A DNA stretch of 64,000 nucleotides from Streptomyces pactum (GCF_002005225.1 NZ_CP019724.1:3412501-3476500); one strand, 5' to 3'; positions 36,263 through 45,803 are shown, counted from the first letter of the stretch. A program made the numbers and translations. The notes: generated by a model from the letters alone, not told the origin.

Positions 36263-36670
36263 TCACCCGGCCGCCGCCGCGTCCCGGCACAGCAGCCGGA
36301 GCGACCCGTCGCCGGCGAAGCAGCGGCGCGCCTCGTCGATCGGGTCCCACAGGCGGCCGTCGGGCGTACGGACCCAGTGGTCGCCGCCGGTGGCCCACCA
36401 CTCGCCGCCGGCCTGACGCACGATCACCTCACCGGCGTAGGCGCCGAGTCCGCGCAGTGCGGTCTCCACCGCCGCGTACGGCGCCCCCTCCCGCCGGATG
36501 CCGTCGATCACGCGATCGACACGCCACAGGCTCTGCGCCGAGTAGTCCAGGCGCAGCCGGGCGCCCTCGCGCATCGTGGCCACCGCGTCCGCCGCCCACC
36601 GCACCGGCTTCGTGGCGGCCTGCGGCCGGTTCTCCTGCTGGGTCGTCAATCCGCTGGTCACAGTCGTCAC
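36263..36670 (-). CDS. Conserved protein of unknown function, paralogue B
   Basis: 135 residues from the GTG at 36670. The core RLRLDYSAQSLWRVDRVIDG, LGAYAGEVIVRQAGGEWW and VRTPDGRLWDPIDEARRCFA aligns with paralogue A without large gaps. The extra 33 residues of the longest reading (to 36769) are Arg/Pro/Cys-rich and have no start signal, so they are excluded. Function unknown. Confidence 0.62.
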   Translation of the reverse strand: MTTVTSGLTTQQENRPQAATKPVRWAADAVATMREGARLRLDYSAQSLWRVDRVIDGIRREGAPYAAVETALRGLGAYAGEVIVRQAGGEWWATGGDHWVRTPDGRLWDPIDEARRCFAGDGSLRLLCRDAAAAG

Positions 36671-36815
36671 ACCCGCTAGAGCGCCGCCGGGCGGCGTTTC
36701 GTCACACGTGCACCCCGGCCGTCGTGCAACCGGCGCAGGACCGCCGCACCTCCACCACGTCCGCCGCACCGCCGCCGCGTCTTCCCCGCACGACGGTCAC
36801 AGACGCGGGCGGCGA

Positions 36816-37391
36816 TCAGCGCCGTCCGCGCGCCCGGCGGGACACCACCGCGCGCAGCACTCGGCGCCCCTCCGTGGAGACCTCCACCGCCCGGCGCAGT
36901 CCGGCCGGGCCGTGGCCGGCGAGCACTTCCAGGACGGTGACCTGGCGGCGCAGTTCGGCGGCGACGAGTGGCGACGGTCGCTCCGTACCGTCCTCCGTAC
37001 CGCCCGCCCGGCGCACGTCGGCCCCGGTGGCGGCGTCCACCGCGGGATCGAGGAGCCGGTGGATGCGAAGCGAGGCGACGGAGCAGGCGTCGGCCCACGC
37101 CCGTATCCCGGCGCCGGAGCACTCGGCCGGCGCGGCGGCCAGCATCCGGCGGGCCAGCAGCACGGCCTCGTCCTCGCCGTCGGCGTCGGGACCGGCGAGC
37201 CGGTCGCGCACCCGCGCCAGTCCCCGCGCCCAGTCGGACCCTTCGCCGGTCTCGTCGGCGAGGGTCGCCCACAGGGGTCTGATGACTTCGTCGTCACCGT
37301 CCAGGAGGGGAACGCAGCGGTCCAAACAAGCCAGTCCACTCCCGGCGAGTCCGCGTGTGTCGGCCCGCGCGATCAGTTCCACCAGGCTCAT
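36816..37391 (-). CDS. Conserved protein of unknown function
   Basis: 191 residues, mainly helical, acidic in the middle and basic at the end. No membrane segment or recognised motif. A strong ribosome site (AGGGAGG) precedes the ATG, and codon use matches its neighbours, so it is a genuine gene. It belongs to the block of small genes upstream of the sigma pairs. Confidence 0.6.
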   Translation of the reverse strand: MSLVELIARADTRGLAGSGLACLDRCVPLLDGDDEVIRPLWATLADETGEGSDWARGLARVRDRLAGPDADGEDEAVLLARRMLAAAPAECSGAGIRAWADACSVASLRIHRLLDPAVDAATGADVRRAGGTEDGTERPSPLVAAELRRQVTVLEVLAGHGPAGLRRAVEVSTEGRRVLRAVVSRRARGRR

Positions 37392-37478
37392 CCGGTGCCT
37401 CCCTGTTCCTACCGCTTCGGCCCGCTCACCACCACGGAGCCCGCACTTCCCCTTACTGCGTGCGACGGCCCGGGAGTG

Positions 37479-38078
37479 TCACAGCGGCACCACGCCGAGC
37501 CGGTCGAGGAACCGGAAGAAGAGGTTTTCGGCCACCGGTCCGCCCTCGGGGACAGCACCGGCACCGGCACCAGGACCGGCGCCGCGGTCGGGTTCGAGGC
37601 CGGCGCCGCGGTCGGGTTCCGGGCCGAGGGCGGATCCGGGTTCGGCCGACAGCACCTCCGCCAGTTCCCCGGCGTCCGCGGTGCGCCCGGCCTCGGCGGC
37701 CCAGACGACGGCACGCTCGGCGGCGTCGCGGGGCTCCAGGAAGTAGTCCTCCAGGGTGAGCCCCTCCTTCTCCGCGCCGAGGTACCCGGCCATGGCGGAC
37801 CGCGCCAGGCAGGTCGTCCACGCCCCGCTCTCCGGTGCGGCCGCCTCCACGACCACGCAGTCACTGTCCATGACGTATCCGAACAGCGCGGGTGCGCCGG
37901 TCTGCCCGGCCAGGTCGTTCATGTTCCCGACGTCTCCGTCCCCGCCCGGGAACTCCCACACCTGCCAGCCCTCCGGCGCGGACCGGCGCAGTCTCATGTC
38001 CGCGGCGCCCGCCAGGGCGTCCAGCTCCGCGAGCGGCCGCTCGGCGCGGCCCACGACGAAATACCCCCAGTAGCCCAT
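37479..38078 (-). CDS. Conserved Streptomyces protein of unknown function
   Basis: 199 residues beginning MGYWGYFVVGRAERPLAELD, a start seen in a conserved streptomycete family. Residues about 40-85 (GWQVWEFPGGDGDVGNMND, then GYVMDSDCVVVEA) look like a small alpha/beta fold. Residues 147-170 contain the repeat EPDRGAG. A GGGGGGAG ribosome site lies before the ATG. Function unknown. Confidence 0.65.
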   Translation of the reverse strand: MGYWGYFVVGRAERPLAELDALAGAADMRLRRSAPEGWQVWEFPGGDGDVGNMNDLAGQTGAPALFGYVMDSDCVVVEAAAPESGAWTTCLARSAMAGYLGAEKEGLTLEDYFLEPRDAAERAVVWAAEAGRTADAGELAEVLSAEPGSALGPEPDRGAGLEPDRGAGPGAGAGAVPEGGPVAENLFFRFLDRLGVVPL

Positions 38079-38190
38079 GTCCCGGCTCCCCCCGGCGTGT
38101 CGGTTCGGCTCGCCAAAAGACCACCACAGCCGTACGGGAGTTCGCAGCCGTATCGGACAATCCGCACGGCGCTCCGGGGGCGCGCGGGTC

Positions 38191-39807
38191 TCAGCCCAGG
38201 CGGTCCGCCAGCGCCCTGAAGTCGGCCCAGGACAGCTCGGGCCGGTCCGGGTCCCACAGCTTCTGGACCGTCGCCGCCAGCGGCAGCCGGATGCCGTCGG
38301 CGACCTGCGCCTGCGTCTGGGAGTTCGGCAGGTCGCCCCAGACGGCGAAGCTGCCGCCGAGTATCTGGTCGTCGTACTTCGCGTCGACCGCCTGCGTGCC
38401 GCGCAGGACGCGCGGGGTCCACCGCTCGTAGATGCGCTCGCCGGTCGGGTAGACGAAGGTCTGCGGCTCGCCGAGCACGTAGTAGAGGAACTCGTCGTTG
38501 TAGTTGAGGACGTCGCGGCCCGCGCTCAGGTACTCCGCCGGCTGCCGGGCCCCGATCTCCTTGCCGGTCCAGTAAGCGACCTGGATGTCCTCCAGCGGCT
38601 CGACGGACGTGTCGCGGAAGAAGCCGTCGTTCCAGGCGCGCGGGGTGCGGTCGTGGGCCTGGACCGTCTTGGCGCGGCCGTTGAGCCAGCCGGTGGTGAG
38701 GTCGGCGACGGTGGCGCCGGCGCCGTAGGCCTCGCGTGCGGCGGCGGCGAGCTGCGGGTAGGACGCCTCGGGGTTCGGGACGGTGAGCGCCTGGTACTCG
38801 TCGGCGCCCAGATGCCACTGCGAGCCGGGGAAGAGGTCGGCGTACTCGTTCAGCAGGTCGTCGACGATCTCGGCGGCCTCCGGATCGGAGATGTCGATCG
38901 CACCGCGCGTGGGTGTGCCCTGGGCGTTGCGGAGCTGGAGGTCGGGGTGGGCGGCGAGCACGGCGCCGAGGTGTCCGGGCGAGTCGATCTCCGGGACGAC
39001 GGTGATGTGCCGGGAGGCGGCGAGGTCGACGATCTCCTTGACCTCGGCCTTGGTCAGGTGGTCGTCGGAGACGATCTCGGGGTGCGAGTCGGACTCGATG
39101 CGGAAGGCCTGGTCGTCGGAGAAGTGCAGGCCCAGCTCGTTGAACTTCAGGTCGCCCAGCTCGCGTATCCGGTCCTTGATCCAGTCGGCGTCGTAGTGCT
39201 TGCGCGCGATGTCGAGCATGAACCCGCGCCGCGGCTTGGCCGGCTCGTCCCGCACGACGCCCTCCGGCGCGGTGCCGCCGCCGTCCACCGCCTGCTTCAG
39301 GGTGCGGGTGCCGTAGTAGACGCCGGCCTCGGCCGGCCCGGTGACGGTGACGCGTCCGTCGCGCACGGTCATGGTGTACGACTCGGCGTCCGCGCCCTCG
39401 TCCGCCCTGACGTCCAGCCGCACGTCCCCGGCGCGCTCGTCGTCCTTCTCCCCCGCGTACGTCAGCCCCAGCTCGCCGGCTATCAGGCGGCCCTCGTCGG
39501 CGAGAGAGGCGTCGGCGACGACGACGCGGTGCGCCTTCTCCGGCTGCCAGCCGGGGCCGCGGGCCGGGGTGTGGTCGCGTACGGCGGGTATGGTGCGCGG
39601 CTCCTTCGACAGCGCGTAGGAGCGGCTGGGGCTGGGCGCGGCCGCCTCCGGGGAGGACCGGGCGGCCGGGTCCGCGGCCCCGCTCCCGTCCGCGTCGTCG
39701 GTGGCCCACAGGCCGACCCCGACGCCGAGCGCGGCGACCACCGCACCGGCGATCACCGCCCGCTGCCTGACCTGGTTCGCCGGCGTCCGGCGTCCGTGCT
39801 GGCTCAC
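38191..39807 (-). CDS. Secreted beta-N-acetylhexosaminidase (GH20)
   Basis: A 538-residue GH20 enzyme that removes terminal GlcNAc/GalNAc, for example in chitin turnover. An N-terminal membrane anchor or signal (AVIAGAVVAALGVGVGLWA, 17-35) precedes a Ser/Pro linker. A GH20b domain spans about 85-185, then the catalytic barrel begins at RRGFMLDIARKHYDADWIKD. The catalytic Asp-Glu pair is in WHLGADEY near residue 343, and VVPEIDSPGHLGAVL is the family signature. The start GTG has no ribosome site. The -10 TAGGTT six bases upstream suggests a leaderless transcript. Confidence 0.93.
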   Translation of the reverse strand: MSQHGRRTPANQVRQRAVIAGAVVAALGVGVGLWATDDADGSGAADPAARSSPEAAAPSPSRSYALSKEPRTIPAVRDHTPARGPGWQPEKAHRVVVADASLADEGRLIAGELGLTYAGEKDDERAGDVRLDVRADEGADAESYTMTVRDGRVTVTGPAEAGVYYGTRTLKQAVDGGGTAPEGVVRDEPAKPRRGFMLDIARKHYDADWIKDRIRELGDLKFNELGLHFSDDQAFRIESDSHPEIVSDDHLTKAEVKEIVDLAASRHITVVPEIDSPGHLGAVLAAHPDLQLRNAQGTPTRGAIDISDPEAAEIVDDLLNEYADLFPGSQWHLGADEYQALTVPNPEASYPQLAAAAREAYGAGATVADLTTGWLNGRAKTVQAHDRTPRAWNDGFFRDTSVEPLEDIQVAYWTGKEIGARQPAEYLSAGRDVLNYNDEFLYYVLGEPQTFVYPTGERIYERWTPRVLRGTQAVDAKYDDQILGGSFAVWGDLPNSQTQAQVADGIRLPLAATVQKLWDPDRPELSWADFRALADRLG

Positions 39808-39813
39808 AGCGCC

Positions 39814-39819
39814 AACCTA
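39814..39819 (-). promoter_or_regulatory. -10 box of a leaderless promoter (hexosaminidase)
   Basis: TAGGTT on the minus strand, six bases before the GTG at 39807. Confidence 0.45.
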
Positions 39820-40019
39820 CGGCCGTGAGCTCTGCCGTGCGTCCACCACATGTTCTGAAACTCTCCCGTTCGAGTGAAATTCGGGCACTGGACGGACACG
39901 CGATGCCGTCACTCGATAACGTGACGCCACATCTTTTGCACAATCCCCTGCCGACACACACGTGACGCCCACGAGGACCCACGCTGCCCGCGCACCGTCT
40001 CCCAGACTTCCCCGGCCGA

Positions 40020-40547
40020 GTGGCCATACCGGTACCGGCGCAAACCCGCGCCACCCCGGTAGCGGCCTCCTCACTGGCGCGCTTCAACGCCGCCCCCGCC
40101 GACGAGGCCGTCGGCACCCTCCTGTCCTGCCTGAACAGCCGTCACTGGGCCCACCGCCTCGCCTCCCACCGCCCCTACCCGGACCTGCCGTCCCTCCTGG
40201 CGGCGGCGGACGAGGCGGCGTACGACCTCCCCCCGGGCGATCTGGCCGAGGCCCTGGCCGCGGAGACCCTGCCGGCCCTGCCCGAGGACACGTACGCGGC
40301 GGCCCACACGGCACTGAGCGCGGCGTACACCGCATACGAGGCGAGATTCGGACACGCATTCGTCATCTGCGTCGAGGGCATGGCCGCGCACGAGGCCCTG
40401 GACCACGTGCTGACGGGCATCCGGTCACGATTGGCGAACGATCCGGACGAGGAACGCCTCGCGGCGGCCGACGAACTCCGCCGCCTGGCGAGGACACGGC
40501 TGACCGACACCCTCACGGGCGCGGGGGAACGCGCGGGCGACCACTGA
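40020..40547 (+). CDS. OHCU decarboxylase-like protein lacking catalytic motif
   Basis: A 175-residue protein that resembles 2-oxo-4-hydroxy-4-carboxy-5-ureidoimidazoline decarboxylase (purine catabolism) at both ends: LARFNAAPADEAVGTLLSCLNS near residue 19 and YEARFGHAFVICVEGMAAHE, then RLANDPDEERLAAADELRRLA near 140. The segment that should carry the AHPRIG motif with the catalytic His and the following EQ is missing. DLAEALAAETLPALPEDTY joins directly to the next helix, about 20 residues short. It is therefore probably not an active decarboxylase. It starts at a GTG with no clear ribosome site, upstream of sdhC in the same direction. Confidence 0.7.
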   Translation: MAIPVPAQTRATPVAASSLARFNAAPADEAVGTLLSCLNSRHWAHRLASHRPYPDLPSLLAAADEAAYDLPPGDLAEALAAETLPALPEDTYAAAHTALSAAYTAYEARFGHAFVICVEGMAAHEALDHVLTGIRSRLANDPDEERLAAADELRRLARTRLTDTLTGAGERAGDH

Positions 40548-40771
40548 CGACCCGCACCAGGCAAACCACTCGATAACCCGCCCCGGCAGCCGCCCCCGCA
40601 GCCACCCCGCTGCTCCTTTGAGTGCAACTTTGATCACACAAGCAGGCCCCCCGTAAGCGCCGCGGGCAACCGTCGCTACGATGCTGGGGGCCGGTGGACC
40701 GTACCCGGCCGGGCCCGTCCGACAAGAGAAAGCCGGCGCGGCCCCAATCCCCGCTCCCGGAGGAAATTTCC

Positions 40772-41152
40772 GTGCCGGCTGGAACGCTGTACCGCGGCCG
40801 GGAAGGAATGTGGTCCTGGGTGGCTCATCGAGTCACCGGCGTCCTCATCTTCTTCTTCCTGTTCGTTCACGTGCTGGACACCGCGCTCGTCCGTGTGTCC
40901 CCCGAGGCCTACGACACCGTCGTGGCCACGTACAAGACGCCGATCGTCGCGCTGCTGGAGTACGGCCTCGTCGCCGCCATCCTGTTCCACGCGCTCAACG
41001 GTCTGCGTGTCATCGCCGTCGACTTCTGGGTCAAGGGCGCCCGCTACCAGAAGCAGATGCTCTGGACCGTCGTCGCCCTGTGGGTCGTGCTGATGCTCGG
41101 GGCGATCTACCCCGTCCTCGGCCACGCCGCTCGTGAACTGTTCGGGAGCTGA
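40772..41152 (+). CDS. sdhC: Succinate dehydrogenase cytochrome b subunit
   Basis: A 126-residue membrane anchor of complex II with three hydrophobic helices. The heme/quinone motif is SWVAHRVTGVLIFFFLFVHVLD (about 14-36). The second His ligand region is AILFHALNGLRVIAVDF near 73. The GTG start follows GGAGGA by seven bases. The longer in-frame reading from 40694 is basic and lacks a site. First gene of sdhCDAB. A -10-like TACGAT at about 40677 is the best promoter candidate. Confidence 0.95.
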   Translation: MPAGTLYRGREGMWSWVAHRVTGVLIFFFLFVHVLDTALVRVSPEAYDTVVATYKTPIVALLEYGLVAAILFHALNGLRVIAVDFWVKGARYQKQMLWTVVALWVVLMLGAIYPVLGHAARELFGS

Positions 41153-41157
41153 CGCAC

Positions 41158-41646
41158 ATGTCGACCACTGAAACCACCGCCTCCGGCATCGGCCCCGTCG
41201 AGGGCGCGGGCGCGTCCGTCTACTCCGTGGACAACCCGGCGCCGCTGATCGAGCCGCCCCGCAAGCGGACCAAGAAGTCCCCCAAGTCCACGCGCGGCAA
41301 CTTCGAGATGGCCGCCTGGCTCTTCATGCGCCTGTCCGGCGTGGTGCTGGTCGTCCTGGTCATCGGACACCTGCTCATCCAGCTCGTGCTGGACGGCGGC
41401 GTCTCGAAGATCGGCTTCGCCTTCGTGGCCGGCCGCTGGGCCTCGCCGTTCTGGCAGGTCTGGGACCTGCTGATGCTCTGGCTGGCGATGCTGCACGGCG
41501 CGAACGGCCTGCGCACGGTCATCAACGACTACGCGGAGCGCCCGAACACCCGCCTGTGGCTCAAGGGCCTGCTCTACACCGCCACGGTGTTCACCATCCT
41601 GCTGGGCACGCTGGTGATCTTCACCTTCGACCCGAACATCCGCTAG
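41158..41646 (+). CDS. sdhD: Succinate dehydrogenase membrane anchor subunit
   Basis: A 162-residue second anchor with an N-terminal hydrophilic arm of about 50 residues and three helices. [25 protein letters not shown] is typical, and the heme-side His is in [17 protein letters not shown] near 112. It starts five bases after sdhC and is followed 19 bases later by sdhA. Confidence 0.95.
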   Translation: MSTTETTASGIGPVEGAGASVYSVDNPAPLIEPPRKRTKKSPKSTRGNFEMAAWLFMRLSGVVLVVLVIGHLLIQLVLDGGVSKIGFAFVAGRWASPFWQVWDLLMLWLAMLHGANGLRTVINDYAERPNTRLWLKGLLYTATVFTILLGTLVIFTFDPNIR

Positions 41647-41665
41647 GCACGGGGCTGCGAAAATC

Positions 41666-43420
41666 ATGAAGGTACACAAGTACGACACCGTCATCGTCGG
41701 CGCCGGTGGCGCCGGCATGCGCGCGGCCATCGAGTCGACGAAGCGCAGCCGCACCGCCGTGCTGACGAAGCTCTACCCGACCCGCTCCCACACGGGCGCC
41801 GCGCAGGGCGGCATGGCCGCCGCGCTGGCCAACGTGGAGGAGGACAACTGGGAGTGGCACACCTTCGACACGGTCAAGGGCGGTGACTACCTGGTCGACC
41901 AGGACGCCGCCGAGATCCTGGCGAAGGAGGCCATCGACTCGGTCCTCGACCTGGAGAAGATGGGCCTGCCGTTCAACCGCACGCCGAACGGCACCATCGA
42001 CCAGCGCCGCTTCGGCGGGCACAGCCGCAACCACGGCGAGGCCCCGGTCCGCCGCTCCTGCTACGCCGCCGACCGCACCGGTCACATGATCCTCCAGACG
42101 CTGTACCAGAACTGCGTCAAGGAGGGCGTGGAGTTCTTCAACGAGTTCTACGTCCTGGACCAGCTCATCACCGAGGTCGACGGCGTCAAGAAGTCGGCCG
42201 GTGTGGTCGCCTACGAGCTGGCCACCGGCGAGATCCACGTCTTCCAGGCGAAGTCCGTGATCTACGCCTCCGGCGGCACCGGCAAGTTCTTCAAGGTGAC
42301 GTCCAACGCGCACACCCTGACCGGCGACGGCCAGGCGGCCGTGTACCGGCGCGGGCTGCCGCTGGAGGACATGGAGTTCTTCCAGTTCCACCCGACCGGC
42401 ATCTGGCGCATGGGCATCCTGCTGACGGAGGGCGCCCGCGGCGAGGGCGGCATCCTCCGCAACAAGGACGGCGAGCGCTTCATGGAGAAGTACGCGCCGG
42501 TCATGAAGGACCTCGCGTCCCGTGACGTCGTCTCGCGCTCCATCTACACGGAGATCCGCGAGGGCCGCGGCTGCGGTCCCGAGGGCGACCACGTCTACCT
42601 GGACCTCACGCACCTCCCGCCGGAGCAGCTCGACGCCAAGCTGCCCGACATCACGGAGTTCGCGCGGACCTACCTCGGCATCGAGCCCTACACGGACCCG
42701 ATCCCGATCCAGCCCACGGCCCACTACGCGATGGGCGGCATCCCGACCAACGTCGAGGGTGAGGTCCTCATGGACAACACCACCGTCGTGCCGGGCCTGT
42801 ACGCGGCCGGCGAGGTGGCCTGTGTGTCCGTGCACGGCGCCAACCGCCTGGGCACCAACTCGCTGCTGGACATCAACGTCTTCGGCAAGCGGGCGGGCAT
42901 CGCCGCCGCGGAGTACGCCCAGAAGGCGGACTTCGTCGAGCTGCCGGAGAACCCGGAGTCCCTGGTCGTCGAACAGATCGAGCGGCTGCGTTCCTCCACC
43001 GGCACCGAGCGGGTGGCGACGCTCCGTCGCGAGCTGCAGGAGACCATGGACGCCAACGTCATGGTGTTCCGCACCGAGCAGACGATCAAGACGGCCGTCG
43101 AGAAGCTCGCCGAGCTGCGCGCCCGCTACAAGAACGTGGCGATCCAGGACAAGGGCAAGCGGTTCAACACCGACCTGCTGGAGGCCGTCGAGCTGGGCAA
43201 CCTGCTCGACCTGGCCGAGGTCATGGCGGTGTCCGCGCTCGCCCGCAAGGAGTCCCGCGGCGGTCACTACCGCGAGGACTTCCCCAACCGCGACGACGTC
43301 AACTTCATGCGCCACACCATGGCGTACCGCGAGGTGGGCGACGACGGCGCCGAGTCCATCCGGCTCGACTACAAGCCGGTCGTCCAGACCCGCTACCAGC
43401 CGATGGAGCGTAAGTACTGA
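41666..43420 (+). CDS. sdhA: Succinate dehydrogenase flavoprotein subunit
   Basis: The 584-residue catalytic subunit oxidising succinate to fumarate. The FAD fold is [16 protein letters not shown] (9-24). The covalent-FAD His is in [16 protein letters not shown] (about 40-55). Active-site segments are [28 protein letters not shown]-type [15 protein letters not shown] near 235, and [16 protein letters not shown] near 350. Length and order are normal. It ends with its TGA sharing one base with the sdhB ATG. Confidence 0.97.
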   Translation: MKVHKYDTVIVGAGGAGMRAAIESTKRSRTAVLTKLYPTRSHTGAAQGGMAAALANVEEDNWEWHTFDTVKGGDYLVDQDAAEILAKEAIDSVLDLEKMGLPFNRTPNGTIDQRRFGGHSRNHGEAPVRRSCYAADRTGHMILQTLYQNCVKEGVEFFNEFYVLDQLITEVDGVKKSAGVVAYELATGEIHVFQAKSVIYASGGTGKFFKVTSNAHTLTGDGQAAVYRRGLPLEDMEFFQFHPTGIWRMGILLTEGARGEGGILRNKDGERFMEKYAPVMKDLASRDVVSRSIYTEIREGRGCGPEGDHVYLDLTHLPPEQLDAKLPDITEFARTYLGIEPYTDPIPIQPTAHYAMGGIPTNVEGEVLMDNTTVVPGLYAAGEVACVSVHGANRLGTNSLLDINVFGKRAGIAAAEYAQKADFVELPENPESLVVEQIERLRSSTGTERVATLRRELQETMDANVMVFRTEQTIKTAVEKLAELRARYKNVAIQDKGKRFNTDLLEAVELGNLLDLAEVMAVSALARKESRGGHYREDFPNRDDVNFMRHTMAYREVGDDGAESIRLDYKPVVQTRYQPMERKY

Positions 43421-44193
43421 TGGCTACCCCTGTCATGGAGAAGAGCGACTCGGCCCCCGAGTCCGGCTTCGCCGACTCCCCGTACATCACCGTCACCTTC
43501 CGGATCCGCCGGTTCAACCCGGAGGTCTCGGCCGAGGCGACCTGGGAAGACTTCCAACTGGAGATCGACCCCAAGGAACGTGTCCTCGACGCGCTGCACA
43601 AGATCAAGTGGGACCTCGACGGAAGCCTCACCTTCCGCCGTTCCTGCGCGCACGGCATCTGCGGGTCGGACGCCATGCGGATCAACGGCAAGAACCGCCT
43701 CGCCTGCAAGACGCTGATCAAGGACATCAGCCCCGAGAAGCCGATCACGGTCGAGGCCATCAAGGGCCTGACGGTCCTCAAGGACCTGGTCGTCGACATG
43801 GAGCCGTTCTTCCAGGCGTACCGGGACGTGATGCCCTTCCTGATCACGAAGGACACCAACGAGCCGACGCGCGAGCGCTTCCAGACGGCCGAGGACCGCG
43901 AGCGCTTCGACGACACGACGAAGTGCATCCTGTGTGCCGCGTGCACGTCCTCGTGCCCGGTCTTCTGGAACGACGGGCAGTACTTCGGCCCGGCGGCCAT
44001 CGTCAACGCCCACCGCTTCATCTTCGACTCGCGTGACGAGGCCGGGGAGCAGCGGCTGGAGATCCTCAACGACCGCGACGGCGTCTGGCGCTGCCGCACG
44101 ACCTTCAACTGCACGGACGCCTGCCCGCGCGGCATCGAGGTCACCAAGGCGATCGCGGAGGTGAAGCGGGCGCTGATCACGCGCCGCTTCTGA
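43420..44193 (+). CDS. sdhB: Succinate dehydrogenase iron-sulfur subunit
   Basis: A 257-residue electron-transfer subunit. The 2Fe-2S cysteines are in RRSCAHGICGSDAMRINGKN plus C near residue 94. The 4Fe-4S cysteines are CILCAACTSSCP near 170, and the 3Fe-4S motif is CRTTFNCTDACPRGI near 225. All expected Cys are present. It is the last gene of the operon, followed by a very strong terminator. Confidence 0.97.
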   Translation: MATPVMEKSDSAPESGFADSPYITVTFRIRRFNPEVSAEATWEDFQLEIDPKERVLDALHKIKWDLDGSLTFRRSCAHGICGSDAMRINGKNRLACKTLIKDISPEKPITVEAIKGLTVLKDLVVDMEPFFQAYRDVMPFLITKDTNEPTRERFQTAEDRERFDDTTKCILCAACTSSCPVFWNDGQYFGPAAIVNAHRFIFDSRDEAGEQRLEILNDRDGVWRCRTTFNCTDACPRGIEVTKAIAEVKRALITRRF

Positions 44194-44209
44194 CCCACGC
44201 GTGCCGAGC

Positions 44210-44256
44210 GTACGGCCGAGGGCCCCGATCGATGTGATCGGGGCCCTCGGCCGTAC
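44210..44256. terminator. Strong terminator of the sdh operon
   Basis: Perfect 21-bp arms (44210-44230 and 44236-44256) with a 5-base loop, 17 bases after the sdhB stop. The convergent TM2 gene ends just beyond it, so it can act in both directions. Confidence 0.92.
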
Positions 44257-44284
44257 TGCCTTGTGACGAGGCCGTGCAGCGGCG

Positions 44285-44554
44285 TCAGCCGCGCAGCACG
44301 CGGCCCTCCTTGTCGGTGCGGTCGTTGCTGACCAGGAAGATGATGCCGTCGATCAGCGCCCAGAAGCCCAGGCCACCGCAGGTGAGGAGCTGGGCGACAC
44401 CGACGCCGACGGAACCGACGTAGAAGCGGCCGATACCCAGGGTGCCCAGGAAGAGCTGGAGGATACCGGCGACGATCTTCGACTTGTCGGAGTACGGGCG
44501 GCCCTGCGGGTCGAAGCCGTAGGGAGCGGCGGCGGAGTTCGGGGGGACGGTCAC
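44285..44554 (-). CDS. TM2-domain membrane protein, short form
   Basis: 89 residues with the TM2 domain: GRPYSDKSKIVAGILQLFLG, IGRFYVGSVGVGVAQLLTCG, GLGFWALIDGIIFLVSNDRT. Two hydrophobic helices are joined by a short turn. The GTG start follows AGGAG by seven bases. It is nearly identical in its TM2 part to the longer protein at 45206, which differs by a Gln/Pro/Gly/Tyr-rich N-terminus. Function not established for the family. Confidence 0.88.
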   Translation of the reverse strand: MTVPPNSAAAPYGFDPQGRPYSDKSKIVAGILQLFLGTLGIGRFYVGSVGVGVAQLLTCGGLGFWALIDGIIFLVSNDRTDKEGRVLRG

Positions 44555-44793
44555 GGTGGTGCTCCTGGGGAGATGCGGGACGGGCCGGGACGGATTGCCC
44601 GGGGGCCAGGAAGGAACACCGCTGATCGCACACTGACCGTGCACGGCGGCCCACGACGCGTTGGCGTGGCCGTCCCCCCTGTGCGTAGGGAGCATAGAGA
44701 GACTGGTGGGACCTGCGGGAGTGTATTCGACCGAACGTTCCCATTCCGTGATCATTCGATCGACGCCACGGCCCACCACGGCACCGGGGCGCC

Positions 44794-45213
44794 TCAGACG
44801 AGGTTGCGAACCACCGTCCAGGCCACCGCCGTCAGCAGGATCAGAATTTGGACCCGTGGCGCGATCCGGGGCCGGTAGAAGCGGCCGCGCAGCCCCTCCG
44901 CCGTCCAGCGGCCCCACAGCGCCAGGGCGAACGGCGCGGCGAGCAGCAGGGCGCGGTTGTCCAGCCAGGCCGCGGCGAACTGACCGTGCATCAGGTCGTA
45001 CGCCATGCGCGTGCCGCCGCACGCCGGGCAGAGCAGTCCGGTGACGTACCGGAACGGGCACTGGGGAAGGAGGTGGCCGGGCTCGTGCGGGTCGGTGAAC
45101 CACAGGTACCCGGTGCCCGCGGCGCCCGCGACGAGCACCGCGAGGGGTGCCGCCGCCGGATGCCACGGCGGGCGCCGCCCTCCGGCCGGCGCGCGACGGG
45201 CCGCGTCAGCCAC
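44794..45213 (-). CDS. DUF2752 membrane protein
   Basis: 139 residues with the DUF2752 signature CPFRYVTGLLCPACGGTRMAYDL (about 52-74) and three hydrophobic segments. Its start overlaps the end of the neighbouring TM2 gene, so the two are co-transcribed. Function unknown. Confidence 0.88.
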   Translation of the reverse strand: MADAARRAPAGGRRPPWHPAAAPLAVLVAGAAGTGYLWFTDPHEPGHLLPQCPFRYVTGLLCPACGGTRMAYDLMHGQFAAAWLDNRALLLAAPFALALWGRWTAEGLRGRFYRPRIAPRVQILILLTAVAWTVVRNLV

Positions 45214-45646
45214 GCAGGATCCGCCCCTGTTCGTCCGTGCGGTCGTTGCTGACGAGGTACATGATGCCGTCGATCAGCGCCCAGAATCCGAGCCCGCCGC
45301 AGGTGAGCAACTGGGCTATGCCGACGCCGACGTTGCCGACGTAGAAGCGGCCGATGCCGAAGCTGCCGAGGAAGAGCTGGAGTACGCCGGTGACGATCTT
45401 CGACTTGTCGGAGTAAGGGCGCCCGTAGGGGTCGTAGCCGTAGGGCGCGTTGGGGTCGGGGGCGTAGTAGCCGGGCGCCTGCTGGTACCCGGGCGCCTGG
45501 TAGCCGCCGGGGGGCTGCTGATAGCCGGGCTGCTGGTGGCCACCCTGCGGGTAGCCGTAGGGACCGGCCTGGCCGGCCGCGCCGGGACCCTGGTTCGGGT
45601 AGCCGTATCCGGGCGGCTGGGACGGCTGCTGCGGCTGCTCGCTCAC
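45206..45646 (-). CDS. TM2-domain protein with Gln/Pro/Gly/Tyr-rich N-terminus
   Basis: 146 residues. Residues 1-75 are a low-complexity repeat region (GYQQPPGGYQAPGYQQAPGY) and the rest is a TM2 domain ending NDRTDEQGRILRG. The GTG start follows GGAG. The longer reading to 45802 is basic and has no signal. It overlaps the DUF2752 gene by eight bases. Confidence 0.88.
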   Translation of the reverse strand: MSEQPQQPSQPPGYGYPNQGPGAAGQAGPYGYPQGGHQQPGYQQPPGGYQAPGYQQAPGYYAPDPNAPYGYDPYGRPYSDKSKIVTGVLQLFLGSFGIGRFYVGNVGVGIAQLLTCGGLGFWALIDGIMYLVSNDRTDEQGRILRG

Positions 45647-45803
45647 GGTGGTGTCACTCCTGGAAAGTACGGGAAACTGCGGGTCATACTGTAGGACTCG
45701 GCGCGCAAAGAGAAGTCGGGCCCCGGGACCGGCCGTCCGCCCGGGCGAGTGACCCCGCCACCGCCCCGCCCGCCGCTTCCGGCCGCTTCGCCGCGCACAC
45801 ACC

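Noticed and set aside
40615..40650. Possible Rex-type redox operator upstream of sdhC (TTTGATCACACAA)
   Set aside because: Only one half resembles the known TTGTGAA...TTCACAA site and symmetry is poor, so it does not support a call.
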